This document shows positions 35,251 to 43,813 of a stretch of 64,000 bases of DNA, piece after piece. The notes under the pieces are model-generated. The model searched no databases. It saw nothing but the letters and a program-made list of their open reading frames with translations, and had not been told where the DNA came from. Within the stretch, counting starts at the first letter, position 1. Each line of letters opens with the position of its first letter. Location: assembly GCA_008123405.1 (NCBI GenBank), contig VSSA01000005.1:62001-126000 (forward strand), read 5' to 3'. Made by a program: the position numbers and the translations under genes. The stretch is from Nocardioides sp. BGMRC 2183 (GTDB lineage: Bacteria > Actinomycetota > Actinomycetes > Propionibacteriales > Nocardioidaceae).

Positions 35251-36057
35251 GTGCCGAAGATCCCAACCGACGTCGCCCGGGCGTGCGGAGCCTGGTACTT
35301 CATCCCGCCGAGTGCCCGCCGCGTGGAGACCGACGAGTACCTGTTGCTGCGGTATCCGGACTGGTACGAGCACCCGCTCCAACTCTTCGGCATCCTTCCC
35401 GAACGGCCGCTCGCCGAGGTGCTGGACGAGGCGCTCGATGAGGCGCGTGCACTGATCGGCGAGGTGGCCCCGGAGATCCTCTGCTGGGCGCGGCTGACCG
35501 CCCCGTCCGGGCTGGACGAGGCACTGTCCGCGCGTGGTGGAGTGCTCGAGGAACGGCTCGACGTGCTCGCCCGCACCCTGTCCGTGGAGACCGTGTCCGC
35601 GGACACGGTGCCCAGCCCACCAGCGCCCGAAGGCGTGGCGCTGCGGTGGACCGATCGCTTCGCGACGTTCGTCGACGCGGTCCGGCTGAACACCGAGATC
35701 TTCGGCGGCACGCTCCCGCCCGAGGACGCGCTGCGGCGGCTCTTCGACGAAGAGGCGGAGAAGGTGCGGACGGGCGGGGGAGGCTCCGTGGTCGCCTACC
35801 TCGACGGCACCGCTGTCGCGGCGGGCGGGGTCACCGTCGTCGGCCCGGACGCACGCCTGTGGGGAGGCGGGGTGTTGCCCGAGGCGCGCCGCCGCGGCAT
35901 CTACGCCGCACTCCTGCACGAACGTCTCCGGTACGGCGTCGCCCACGGCGCGCGGCTCGCCCTGGTCAAGGGGCGGGTGGACACCTCGGCTCCGCTGCTG
36001 AGACGGACCGGCTTCGAGGGCTACGGCCAGGAGCGCTCCTACCTGCTTCCGCTGTAG
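35251..36057 (+). CDS. GNAT family acetyltransferase
   Basis: 268 residues. The C-terminal half is a GNAT domain: SVVAYLDGTAVAAGGVTVVG, the acetyl-CoA loop GVLPEARRRGIYAALLHERL (RxxGxY) and a final strand APLLRRTGFEGYGQERSYLL. The N-terminal half resembles a degenerate second GNAT-like domain. A perfect 20-bp DNA palindrome (35590-35609) lies inside the linker coding region. Follows rlmN by 8 nt. Substrate unknown. Confidence 0.8.
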   Translation: MPKIPTDVARACGAWYFIPPSARRVETDEYLLLRYPDWYEHPLQLFGILPERPLAEVLDEALDEARALIGEVAPEILCWARLTAPSGLDEALSARGGVLEERLDVLARTLSVETVSADTVPSPPAPEGVALRWTDRFATFVDAVRLNTEIFGGTLPPEDALRRLFDEEAEKVRTGGGGSVVAYLDGTAVAAGGVTVVGPDARLWGGGVLPEARRRGIYAALLHERLRYGVAHGARLALVKGRVDTSAPLLRRTGFEGYGQERSYLLPL

Positions 36058-36169
36058 GAGGGTGCTGCTCGGCACCCGCCGCGGGCGCTCCCAGGGTTCA
36101 CCGACTGGTCACCTCGACCTCGCGTCGGCGCGGTGGGGAGTTCCGGGCCATCTCCTAACGTCGTCGTCC

Positions 36170-37390
36170 ATGAGCGGTACCGCGACGTCCCTGCTCCGAC
36201 CTGCAGTCCTGGCCGATCCGGGCCGGCGCCCACCCCGGCTCGCCACTCCCGGCACCCGGCTGCGCGTGCTGGTGGTGACCGAGTCGTTCCTGCCCCAGGT
36301 CAACGGCGTCACCAACTCGGTACGACGCGTGCTCGACCACCTCGCCGCCGAGGGTCACGCCGCGGAGCTGGTCGCCCCGACAGGGCCGGACAGCTACGCC
36401 GGCTTCCCGGTGACCCGTGCCCGGGGTGCCAGCCTCCCCTTCTACCGCGACTTCCGGCTCGGTCTGGAGACCCGCCGCCGGTTGCGCGCGGTGATGCTTC
36501 GGTTCCGCCCGGACGTGGTCCACCTCGCCTCGCCGGCGACGTTGGGCTATCAGGCGGCGCGCGCGGCCGCGGAGCTCGGTCTGCCCACGGTCGCGATCTA
36601 CCAGACCGACCTGGTCGGGTTCGCCGAGCGCTACGACCTGCCTGCCGGGATCCGGGCGATGGCGGCACTGACCCGCGGCATCCATCAGCAGGTCGACCGG
36701 ACGCTGGCGCCGTCCAGCGCGAGCATCGCCCAGCTGCGCGGTCTCGACGTACCAGAGGTGTATCGGTGGGGCCGCGGCGTCGATCTGCACGCCTTCCACC
36801 CGCGCCACCGCGACCTGCGGTTGCGTGACCAGCTCATCGGAGACTCGGTGGAGCCCCGGATGCTGGTCGGTTACGTGGGTCGCTTGGCGGCGGAGAAGGA
36901 GCTCGACCTGCTCGCGCCCCTGGCCAGCGACCCGCGGTACCGGCTGGTGTTGGTGGGCGCCGGGCCGGAGGAGGAGCGACTGCGGCGGGTGTTGGGACCC
37001 GAGGCTCGCTTCCTGGGGTTGTGCCACGGCGACCGGCTCAGCCGCGCCTACGCTGCCCTCGACGTCTTCGTCCACACCGGTCGCCACGAGACGTTCTGCC
37101 AGTCCGCCCAGGAAGCGCTGGCCTCGGGCGTCCCCGTCGTCGCGCCGGCTGCGGGTGGGCCGGTGGACGTGGTGGCCGACGGCGCCACCGGCCTGCTCTA
37201 TCGCCCCGGCGATCAGGTGGCACTCGTCGACGCCGTCGACCGGCTCGCCTCCGACCCCACCCTCCGGGGACGGATGGGTGCGGCTGCCGTCCGCAGCGTC
37301 CAGGAACGGTCGTGGAGCGCGATCACCGACGAGCTGCTCGACCACTACCGCGCGGTGATCACCACCCGCGTCCGTCGCCTAGCGGGTTGA
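36170..37390 (+). CDS. GT4 glycosyltransferase, MgtA/mannosyltransferase-like
   Basis: 406 residues of GT-B fold. N-terminal VLVVTESFLPQVNGVTNSVR is typical of GDP-mannose-dependent alpha-mannosyltransferases (MgtA/PimB-like, GT4). C-terminal sugar-nucleotide domain: LVGYVGRLAAEKELDLLAPL, LVLVGAGPEEERL, VFVHTGRHETFCQSAQEALA (E-x7-E motif) and VVAPAAGGPVDVV. Probably makes a mannosylated membrane glycolipid. A TAACGT -10 box lies 8 nt upstream. Its TGA is the first repeat unit of the following array. Confidence 0.85.
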   Translation: MSGTATSLLRPAVLADPGRRPPRLATPGTRLRVLVVTESFLPQVNGVTNSVRRVLDHLAAEGHAAELVAPTGPDSYAGFPVTRARGASLPFYRDFRLGLETRRRLRAVMLRFRPDVVHLASPATLGYQAARAAAELGLPTVAIYQTDLVGFAERYDLPAGIRAMAALTRGIHQQVDRTLAPSSASIAQLRGLDVPEVYRWGRGVDLHAFHPRHRDLRLRDQLIGDSVEPRMLVGYVGRLAAEKELDLLAPLASDPRYRLVLVGAGPEEERLRRVLGPEARFLGLCHGDRLSRAYAALDVFVHTGRHETFCQSAQEALASGVPVVAPAAGGPVDVVADGATGLLYRPGDQVALVDAVDRLASDPTLRGRMGAAAVRSVQERSWSAITDELLDHYRAVITTRVRRLAG

Positions 37391-37499
37391 ATTGTCCTTT
37401 TGGGCCCCTTGAGTTGTGCTCTTGGGCCCGTTGAGTCGTCACTTCGGGACACCCGCTGGCCCGAACGAACAATTCAAGGGGCCCAAACGAACAACTCAA
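37387..37499. repeat. 22-bp repeat array in inverted halves at a convergent gene junction
   Basis: Plus strand: three 22-nt units start at 37387, 37409 and 37431 (TTGAATTGTCCTTTTGGGCC, TTGAGTTGTGCTCTTGGGCC, TTGAGTCGTCACTTC...). Minus strand: two units read from 37499 and 37477 (TTGAGTTGTTCGTTTGGGCC, TTGAATTGTTCGTTCGGGCC). The two halves can pair as a long stem and could terminate both transcripts. The TGA in TTGA is the actual stop codon of the GT4 gene (37388-37390) and of the LOG gene (minus, 37496-37498). Confidence 0.85.
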
Positions 37500-38578
37500 C
37501 CCTGGAGGAGGCCGGCCGCGTCCTCGACGGTGTCGACGAGGTGGATGTGCGGCTCCATGGGGCGACCACGGGCCAGCGCGCGGAGGAGGGGCCAGGCGGG
37601 GAGGGTCTGGGTCCAGTACTCGCGGCCCACCAGCACCATCGGCGCGACCGAGTGCTCCTCGGCGTAGTAGTTCTCGCAGGCGTCCTGGAAGATCTCCTGC
37701 ACCGTGCCGCCGGCACCGGGAAGGAAGACGATGCCGGCGTCGCACACCTCGAGCAGGATCGCCTCGCGGAGCGCGTTGCGGAAGTACTTGGCGATCGCTG
37801 TGGCGAAGACGTTCGGCGGCTCGTGTCCGTAGTGCCAGGTCGGCACGCCCAGACTCACCCCCGGCTCCGGTACGACGCCCGCCACCCGGCGTGCCACCGC
37901 CACCCACGACTCCACCGACGGCCGGAACGAGGGCACCGCGGCCAGTTCGGTCACGGCCTCGCCGACCTCGGCTGCCGCGCAGCCCGACATCCGCGCGCCG
38001 AGGTTGGCCGCCTCCATCGCGCCCGGGCCACCACCGGTCGCGACCACGAGTCGGTGTCCGAGGAGCCAGCCGAGGCGGGCCGCGTCGTGGTAGCCGGACT
38101 CACCGCGCTGAGCGGCGTGGCCGCCCATCACCCCGACCAAGCGGCGACCGTCGCGCCATCGTGCCAGTGCGTCGTCGATCGCTTGATCGTGCAGCACCCG
38201 GGCGAGCACCGCCTCCGCCGCGTGCTCGCTCTGACACCAGGCGTAGGTGCGGGCGTCGAGGGTGGCGGCGTAGGCGGCGGTGTCGTAGAGGTCGTCGGCC
38301 GTGTAGAGCGTGTCGCGGCCGGTGTCGACCGGTGCGGTGCCCACGCCGGGGAGCACCAGCGCACCGTGCGCGGCGAGCTCCGCGGCCTGGCCGGGCGCGA
38401 ACGAGCAGCCGACGAAGGTGGTGCGGGTGGTGTCGCAGACCCGGAGCGCATCCCGGTGGCCGGTGAGGTCCAGTCCGGTCAGCCGCCAACCGGTCAGCCG
38501 CCGCGCGCCCAGGGCGAGTCGGCGGTCCAGTTCGGTGAGGCTCTCGATCACGACGACCCGTCCACGGCTGCGCAGCAC
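37496..38578 (-). CDS. LOG family (lysine-decarboxylase-like) nucleotide hydrolase
   Basis: 360 residues. The C-terminal half contains LOG motifs: GVMGGHAAQRG, VATGGGPGAMEAANLGARMS and VFLPGAGGTVQEIFQDAC (PGGxGTxxE-type active site). LOG enzymes release cytokinin-like bases by cleaving N-ribosides; bacterial long forms resemble PpnN pyrimidine/purine nucleotide nucleosidases. The N-terminal ~140 residues form an additional domain. The GTG at 38578 has CATCCT 6 nt upstream. Convergent with the GT4 gene, with the stop inside the repeat array. Confidence 0.82.
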   Translation of the reverse strand: MLRSRGRVVVIESLTELDRRLALGARRLTGWRLTGLDLTGHRDALRVCDTTRTTFVGCSFAPGQAAELAAHGALVLPGVGTAPVDTGRDTLYTADDLYDTAAYAATLDARTYAWCQSEHAAEAVLARVLHDQAIDDALARWRDGRRLVGVMGGHAAQRGESGYHDAARLGWLLGHRLVVATGGGPGAMEAANLGARMSGCAAAEVGEAVTELAAVPSFRPSVESWVAVARRVAGVVPEPGVSLGVPTWHYGHEPPNVFATAIAKYFRNALREAILLEVCDAGIVFLPGAGGTVQEIFQDACENYYAEEHSVAPMVLVGREYWTQTLPAWPLLRALARGRPMEPHIHLVDTVEDAAGLLQG

Positions 38579-38625
38579 GCAGAGAGGATGCCACGGTGCT
38601 CACCTCCGGGCACTTCGGCGCGTCA

Positions 38626-38631
38626 TAGAGT
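38626..38631 (+). promoter_or_regulatory. -10 box of M1 peptidase gene (leaderless type)
   Basis: TAGAGT, 6 nt, then the GTG at 38638. Confidence 0.5.
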
Positions 38632-38637
38632 GATCCG

Positions 38638-40080
38638 GTGACATCACGTCTGCTCACCCGTACCGCCGCAGCCGCCGCGTTGGCCGCTCTGACCGCCACG
38701 CTCGCGATGCCCCTCGCGCTCGCCTCGCCTGCGCAGGCCCCGGCCCCGGGCGGCAGCGGGATCGGCGACTACTACTTCCCGCTCGACGGCAATGGCGGCA
38801 TCGACGTGCTGCACTATGACATCACCGACCGCTACACCTTCCAGCGTCCCGGCCGACCGGCGCGTCTGACCGGGAGCACCACGGTGACGCTGCGCGCCAC
38901 CACCGAGCTGAGCCGCTTCAATCTCGACCTGCTGCTCGCTGTCGACGCGGTCGAGATCGAGGGAGCTCCGGTCACCTTCACCAAGCCGAACCGCCACGAG
39001 TTGGTCATCACCCCGGACGCACCGCTCGCGGCGGGGGAGGCCGTCGAGGTCACCGTGGACTACCGCGGCCGCCCCGGCACGATCGGCTGGCAGGGGGAGC
39101 GGAGCTGGCTGGCCAATCGCCACGAGGTCGTCACCATGAACGAGCCGCACATGGCTGCCTGGTGGTTCCCCAGCAACGACCACCCGCGGGACAAGGCCAC
39201 CTTCGACATCGCGATCACGACCGACGCCGACAAGGAGGTGATCAGCAACGGCGACCTGATCGCTCGCACCGCCGACGGCGCCGGTCTGGCCACCACCCGG
39301 TGGCGGAGCGACGAGCCGATGACCACCTACCTGGCCTACTTCGCGGCTGGCGACTTCGAGGTCTGGTCGGGTGTCTCGCCGGCCGGTACGCCGTACACGA
39401 ACGCGGTCTCGCTGCGTTTCTCCCGCGGCGAGCGGGCCCGGATGCGTCGCGTGCTGGACCGGGCCGGAGGGGTGACCGACTGGTTGGAGCGCGAGCTCGG
39501 CAGCTATCCGTTCGGCAGCACCGGCGGGCTGGTGAGCAGTCTCTACTCCGGCTTCGCGCTGGAGAACCAGACCCGCCCCACCTACGGCGGCTTCATCGGC
39601 AACGGGGTCCAGGTGCACGAGCTGGCCCACCAGTGGTTCGGCGACAGCGTGGCCGTGGCCCGGTGGCGCGACATCTGGCTCAACGAGGGCTTCGCCACCT
39701 ACTTCGAGGCCCGCTACCGCGAGGCACACGGAGGGCCCAGCACACGGGCTTGGCTGCAGCGGAACTATCGGGCGACCAAGGGGGAGGCCAGGTTCTGGCG
39801 CACCAAGGTGGCCAACCCCGGTCGTGAGCGGATCTTCGACTGGCCGATCTACCAGCGTGGCGGGATGGCAGTGGCGGCGCTGCGGGAGCGGATCGGGCGT
39901 GGCGACTTCCGCACCCTGCTGCGCCGTTGGGTGCGGGAGCGGGCCGACGGCAACGCCCGGGTCGGCGACTTCACCCGGCTCGCCGAGGAGGTCTCCGGCC
40001 AGCGGCTGGACGGCTTCTTCGACGCGTGGCTGCGTGACCGGGTGCCGCCGGCGCGGACCCGGGCCAACGGACTGCGCTGA
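38638..40080 (+). CDS. Secreted M1 family metallopeptidase
   Basis: 480 residues with a signal peptide (cleaved near LASPAQAPAP, about residue 37). Aminopeptidase-N-type N-terminal beta domain, then the catalytic domain: substrate loop GFALENQT (GxMEN-like) and gluzincin motif HELAHQWFGD (His327, Glu328, His331) with Glu350 in IWLNEGFATYFE. The C-terminal helical domain ends at RVPPARTRANGLR, so it is shorter than full-length PepN (~850 residues), as in other secreted actinobacterial M1 enzymes. It probably trims extracellular peptides. Confidence 0.9.
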   Translation: MTSRLLTRTAAAAALAALTATLAMPLALASPAQAPAPGGSGIGDYYFPLDGNGGIDVLHYDITDRYTFQRPGRPARLTGSTTVTLRATTELSRFNLDLLLAVDAVEIEGAPVTFTKPNRHELVITPDAPLAAGEAVEVTVDYRGRPGTIGWQGERSWLANRHEVVTMNEPHMAAWWFPSNDHPRDKATFDIAITTDADKEVISNGDLIARTADGAGLATTRWRSDEPMTTYLAYFAAGDFEVWSGVSPAGTPYTNAVSLRFSRGERARMRRVLDRAGGVTDWLERELGSYPFGSTGGLVSSLYSGFALENQTRPTYGGFIGNGVQVHELAHQWFGDSVAVARWRDIWLNEGFATYFEARYREAHGGPSTRAWLQRNYRATKGEARFWRTKVANPGRERIFDWPIYQRGGMAVAALRERIGRGDFRTLLRRWVRERADGNARVGDFTRLAEEVSGQRLDGFFDAWLRDRVPPARTRANGLR

Positions 40081-40102
40081 CCCGGGCCCGCCGGCGGGGG
40101 CG

Positions 40103-41002
40103 TCAGAAGGCCGAGGCCATCAGTTCGCCGAAGAGGTCCTCGGGGTCCACCTCCAGTCCGCGGCGGCGGAACCAGCCGCAGATGTTCGTGCAGTCGCGGT
40201 GGAGATAGTCGAAACCGGCCGTATTGCCCGCCAGATCCAAGACCTGCGGCAGGTCGATCACGACCAACCGTTCCCCGGCCGCGAGCACGTTGTAGGCGGA
40301 GAGGTCGCCGTGCACCAGTCCGGCACCGACCAGGGTGTGCAGCACGTCCCGGATCTGGTCGTAGTAGGCGGCGAGCAGATCCGGCTCGGGGCGGACCTGC
40401 GCGAGCCGAGGAGCGGTACGTCGTCCCTCCGCCTCGTCGAGATGGATCCACTCCTGCAGGATCTCGGTGCCGTCGATCTGGACCGGGTAGGGGACCGGTA
40501 GACCGAGCTCCCAGCAGCGCACGAGCGCGTTCCATTCGGCCACCGCCCACTCGCCGGCCGCCACCTGACGGCCGAAGGTGCTCTTGCGGTTCAGCGCCCG
40601 CTCGTCCCGGGAGCGCCGGGTGCTGCGCCCCTCGGTGTAGGCGGCGGCGCGGTGGAACGAACGGTGCTCGGCAGAGCGGTAGCGCTTGGCCGCCATCACC
40701 ACTGCCTGGTCGGGGTGCTGCGGGTCGGCCCGCTCGAGGAGGTGGACGTCGGCCTCCTTGCCGGTCTTCAGCACACCGAGGTCGGTGTCGACCGCGCCTT
40801 GGGAGGTGACCACCCAGGCAGGCCGCGGCTCCGGGCCGCGGCACAGTGGCTCCACGTCGAGCCAGGTGGACCAGCGTTGTCCCTCGTCGAGGTCGTCGTA
40901 GGCGGTGAAGTCGAAGACGAACCTCGGGTCGAGGTCGTCCGGGCCGGGGGTGGCGCGTGGGGTGGTGCGGATGTCAGAGGTGGAGAAGTTCTCCGGTGTC
41001 AC
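40103..41002 (-). CDS. RIO-type serine/threonine protein kinase
   Basis: 299 residues. RIO1-like: nucleotide loop LKTGKEADVHLLERA, VVMAAKRYRS (catalytic Lys), VHGDLSAYNVLAAGERL (HGDLSxxN catalytic loop) and VVIDLPQVLD (metal-binding IDxxQ). The C-terminal segment carries two Cys (RDCTNICGWF). RIO kinases act in ribosome maturation in eukaryotes; the bacterial role is unknown. The GTG at 41002 lies inside the 3' part of a short overlapping upstream ORF, suggesting coupled translation. Confidence 0.88.
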   Translation of the reverse strand: MTPENFSTSDIRTTPRATPGPDDLDPRFVFDFTAYDDLDEGQRWSTWLDVEPLCRGPEPRPAWVVTSQGAVDTDLGVLKTGKEADVHLLERADPQHPDQAVVMAAKRYRSAEHRSFHRAAAYTEGRSTRRSRDERALNRKSTFGRQVAAGEWAVAEWNALVRCWELGLPVPYPVQIDGTEILQEWIHLDEAEGRRTAPRLAQVRPEPDLLAAYYDQIRDVLHTLVGAGLVHGDLSAYNVLAAGERLVVIDLPQVLDLAGNTAGFDYLHRDCTNICGWFRRRGLEVDPEDLFGELMASAF

Positions 41003-41066
41003 GAGTGGTGCTCCGATGTGTCGAGAGGTCAGTGGCTGCGGGCAGGCAGACGACAGTCGTGGTCAT
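40974..41066 (-). CDS. Short upstream ORF overlapping the RIO kinase start
   Basis: 30 codons from the ATG at 41066 to TGA at 40974 (starts MTTTVVCLPAATDL, ends TRDTGELLHL). It has a very strong ribosome-binding site, AGGAGG, 5 nt before the ATG, much better than the one for the RIO GTG. It overlaps the RIO start by 29 nt in another frame, which suggests a translational coupling leader. No similarity is recognised. Confidence 0.5.
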   Translation of the reverse strand: MTTTVVCLPAATDLSTHRSTTRDTGELLHL

Positions 41067-41283
41067 CTCGGCCTCCTCTCGACGGGCTCCGCGCAGGGTT
41101 TGCGAAGCGACGACAGCATCCTCGGGCACCCGACCTGCCGAAGGCAACGCATTTTCCCGCCCGGCGGAGCGGACCAGCGCGCCTCCCTGGCGACCGGCGA
41201 CGAGGCTGGTACGAATGGTGCCGAACTGTGGCTTGGCCGTGCTCGGGCCGGCAATGACCTCGATGCGAGATGGAGTGGACCGG

Positions 41284-41451
41284 ATGGACGCCAAGAAGCT
41301 GATCGGTGTCGTGGTCGTCGTCTTCCTCGGCTTCTGGATGTTCACCGACCCCAACGGCCTGGCCGAGTCCGCGAAGAGCGCCGGCTCCGGCGCCTGGGCG
41401 CTGACCACCCAGTTGTTCAGCGGCGTCATCGACTTCCTCGGCGAGATGTGA
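41284..41451 (+). CDS. Small membrane protein
   Basis: 55 residues from the ATG at 41284: AKKLIGVVVVVFLGFWMFTD forms one transmembrane helix, then a polar segment and a second weak hydrophobic stretch (LTTQLFSGVIDFLGEM). An upstream in-frame ATG (GATGGAG) is possible. Sits 12 nt before the PH-domain protein, likely co-transcribed. Family not recognised. Confidence 0.6.
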   Translation: MDAKKLIGVVVVVFLGFWMFTDPNGLAESAKSAGSGAWALTTQLFSGVIDFLGEM

Positions 41452-41463
41452 CCGGAGCCGTCC

Positions 41464-41988
41464 ATGGGCTTCATTGCCTGGCTAGGTGACCCGAAGATCG
41501 GCCGACACCTGCTCCGCGAGGAGGGCGAGGTCGTCGTCGACGAGGTCCAGCACCACTGGTTCGCCTATGTCCGACCCGCCTTGGAGGCGACCGGCGCGTT
41601 CGTCCTGCTGGCGCTGAGCACGGTGGTCCCGGTCGGCGGCGCCTGGTTCTTCATGATCCTGGCGTTCTGCCTGATGGTGCACGCCGCGTGGCTCGCGGTC
41701 CGTGAACACCGGGACCGCTTCGTGATCACGAACATGCGGGTGTTCCGCGTGCACGGGGTGCTGGCGCAGCATCTGGCGACGATGCCGCTGACCAGGATCC
41801 TCGACATCTCCGTCAAGAAGCCGCTGCACGGTCGGTTCCTCGGTTTCGGCCACTTCGTCTTCGAGTCCGCGGCGCAGGATCAGGGATTGCGCGACATCCG
41901 CTTCGTCGGTCGCCCCGACGAGCGGGACCTGGCCATCCAGCGGGTGGTGCAGCGCTCCGGCCTGCGTGGACCGCGCGTCCCGAACTGA
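41464..41988 (+). CDS. PH domain-containing (bPH2/YdbT-like) membrane protein
   Basis: 174 residues. Two central hydrophobic helices (ATGAFVLLALSTVVPVGGAW, FFMILAFCLMVHAAWLAV) precede a bacterial PH domain: RFVITNMRVFRVHGVLAQHL, MPLTRILDISVKKPLHGRFL, FGHFVFESAAQDQGLRDIRF. Proteins of this bPH2 class are membrane-anchored and of unknown ligand; some affect envelope stress. Co-located with a small membrane protein. Confidence 0.85.
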   Translation: MGFIAWLGDPKIGRHLLREEGEVVVDEVQHHWFAYVRPALEATGAFVLLALSTVVPVGGAWFFMILAFCLMVHAAWLAVREHRDRFVITNMRVFRVHGVLAQHLATMPLTRILDISVKKPLHGRFLGFGHFVFESAAQDQGLRDIRFVGRPDERDLAIQRVVQRSGLRGPRVPN

Positions 41989-42000
41989 TCAGTGCTTCCC

Positions 42001-42006
42001 TAGAAT
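42001..42006 (+). promoter_or_regulatory. -10 box of cnoX-like gene (leaderless type)
   Basis: TAGAAT, 6 nt, then the ATG at 42013. One of the clearest examples of this spacing in the window. Confidence 0.6.
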
Positions 42007-42012
42007 GGCCGC

Positions 42013-42990
42013 ATGACGCAGCAGCCGTTCTCCCGCCCGGGTGCGATCGACCTGTCCTCGCTCCAGCGGTCCGCGACGCCGCCGAACGGTGCGGCCGCCG
42101 GACCCGGCGCCGGACCCGCCTCTGGCACCGGCACGGGGGCGCCCGCAGGCGGAGCGACCGGTGCCTATGCCGTCAACGTCACCGAGGCCAACTTCCAGGC
42201 AGTCCTCGAATCGTCGATGACGGCGCCGGTGGTGCTGGTCTTCACCTCTCCGTCCCAGTCGCCCGACAGCGTGCGGTTCGCCGACGACGTCGCAGCCGTG
42301 GCTGCCGAGCACGAGGGTCGCTTCCTCGCCGCGACCATCGACGTGGACGCCTCACCGCAGATCGCCCAGGCGATGCAGATCCAGCAGGTGCCCCTGATGC
42401 TGGTGCTGCTCGACGGTCGTCCGGCCTCCCAGCCCATTCCCGGTGCTGCCCCCATCGACGACCTGCGCGCGATGTTCACCCAGCTCGCCCAGCAGCTCAC
42501 CGCCCAGGGCTTCTCCGGGCGGCACCAGCCGCAGTCGACGGCACCGGCCGGCGATGACGGCGAGGGCGAGCAGGGCGTCGACCCGCGCTACGCGCCGGCC
42601 CAGGACGCGCTGGCCGCGGGCGACATCGACGCGGCGGTCGCGGAGTACCAGAAGCTCGTCGACGCCAACCCCGCCGACCACGAGGCCGCAGCGGGTCTGG
42701 CCATGGCGAAGGTGCTCCAGCGCACCCAGGGGGCGGACCTCAACGCCGCTCGCGCCGCAGCGGCAGCCGACCCTGACGACCTCGACGCCCAGATCATGGT
42801 CGCGGACCTCGACCTGCTCGGCGGCCACGTCGAAGATGCGTTCGCGCGGCTCGTCGAGGTCGTTCGTCGTACCGTGGACAAGGATCGGGATCGGGCTCGC
42901 GAGCACCTGATCGGACTCTTCGCCGCCGTCGGCAACGAGGACGCCCGGGTGGTCAAGGGCCGCCAGGCGCTCGCCTCGGCGCTCTACTGA
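42013..42990 (+). CDS. Thioredoxin-fold/TPR co-chaperone (CnoX/YbbN-like)
   Basis: 325 residues. A low-complexity Ala/Gly/Pro N-terminus (1-50) precedes a thioredoxin-like domain (~53-165: FQAVLESSMTAPVVLVFTSP, IDVDASPQIAQAMQIQQVPL). The usual CxxC is replaced by SPSQ-type residues (no Cys at either position), so there is no redox activity. A C-terminal TPR-like helical region follows (ALAAGDIDAAVAEYQKLVDA, HLIGLFAAVGNEDARVVKGR). E. coli CnoX protects proteins from aggregation and passes them to GroEL/DnaK; a chaperone-holdase role is inferred. Confidence 0.88.
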   Translation: MTQQPFSRPGAIDLSSLQRSATPPNGAAAGPGAGPASGTGTGAPAGGATGAYAVNVTEANFQAVLESSMTAPVVLVFTSPSQSPDSVRFADDVAAVAAEHEGRFLAATIDVDASPQIAQAMQIQQVPLMLVLLDGRPASQPIPGAAPIDDLRAMFTQLAQQLTAQGFSGRHQPQSTAPAGDDGEGEQGVDPRYAPAQDALAAGDIDAAVAEYQKLVDANPADHEAAAGLAMAKVLQRTQGADLNAARAAAAADPDDLDAQIMVADLDLLGGHVEDAFARLVEVVRRTVDKDRDRAREHLIGLFAAVGNEDARVVKGRQALASALY

Positions 42991-43009
42991 CTGACCCGAC
43001 ACCCGCCCG

Positions 43010-43807
43010 ATGCCCACCCCGATCCACGACCCGGCATCGACCATGACCGACCCGGCCTGGCCGGGCCGGCCGAGGCGTGGCCCGTGGGGTGGCGCCGGCT
43101 ATCTGGCCCGCGGCTTCGCGCTGTGGCGGCACCGACCCGGTCTGATGCTGCTCGGGATGGTGCCGGCGCTGCTGGTCGCGGTGCTGATGGCGGCGCTGCT
43201 GATCGCACTCGTGCTGGTCGCCGACGACCTGGTCGACTGGGCCACGCCGTTCGCCGACGACTGGGACGACACCGTGCGCGGGGTGTTCCGGGTCGCGCTC
43301 TACCTGCTCATCCTCGCCGGCGCCGGCTTCCTGGCGATGATCACCTTCACCGGTCTCACGCTCGCCGTCGGCGACCCGTTCTACGAGCGGATCTGGGCCG
43401 AGGTGGAGCGAATGCTCGGTGGCGACGCTCCGACGGAGGGTGTGGGCTGGTGGCGCGGTATGAAGGACGGTGGCGTGCTGATCGGTTTCGGCTTCCTCAC
43501 CGCGGCGGTGGTCTTCCTGATCGGCCTGCTCCCGGTGGTCGGCTCGTTCGTGGGTGCGGCCGTGGGCCTGGTCCTCGCCGGGCGACTCCTCGCCGGTGAG
43601 CTGATCTCCCGACCGTTGGAGGCTCGCGGCATGGACCGCGCTGCGCAGGCGGCGTTGCTGCGCGGGCACCGGGGCACCGCACTCGGGTTCGGCGTCGCCG
43701 TGCAGGCGTGCTTCCTCGTGCCCCTCGGCGGGGTGCTGGTGATGCCGGCCGCCGTCGCGGGCGCCACCATGTTGGCCCGCGACGTGCTGGACTCCGCGCC
43801 CCGCTGA
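43010..43807 (+). CDS. EI24 domain (CysZ-like) membrane protein
   Basis: 265 residues. After a polar N-terminus, several hydrophobic helices: PGLMLLGMVPALLVAVLMAA, VALYLLILAGAGFLAMITFT, LIGFGFLTAAVVFLIGLLPV, FGVAVQACFLVPLGGVLVMP. This EI24/CysZ family includes the E. coli sulfate permease CysZ; no sulfur genes are nearby. Either the ATG at 43010 or that at 43043 could be the start. 20 nt after the CnoX-like gene. Confidence 0.82.
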   Translation: MPTPIHDPASTMTDPAWPGRPRRGPWGGAGYLARGFALWRHRPGLMLLGMVPALLVAVLMAALLIALVLVADDLVDWATPFADDWDDTVRGVFRVALYLLILAGAGFLAMITFTGLTLAVGDPFYERIWAEVERMLGGDAPTEGVGWWRGMKDGGVLIGFGFLTAAVVFLIGLLPVVGSFVGAAVGLVLAGRLLAGELISRPLEARGMDRAAQAALLRGHRGTALGFGVAVQACFLVPLGGVLVMPAAVAGATMLARDVLDSAPR

Positions 43808-43813
43808 GGCGGG

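Noticed and set aside
41090-41260. GC-rich stretch upstream of the RIO leader ORF as another palindromic unit
   Set aside because: Inner sequence style is similar, but no convincing pairing arms were found.
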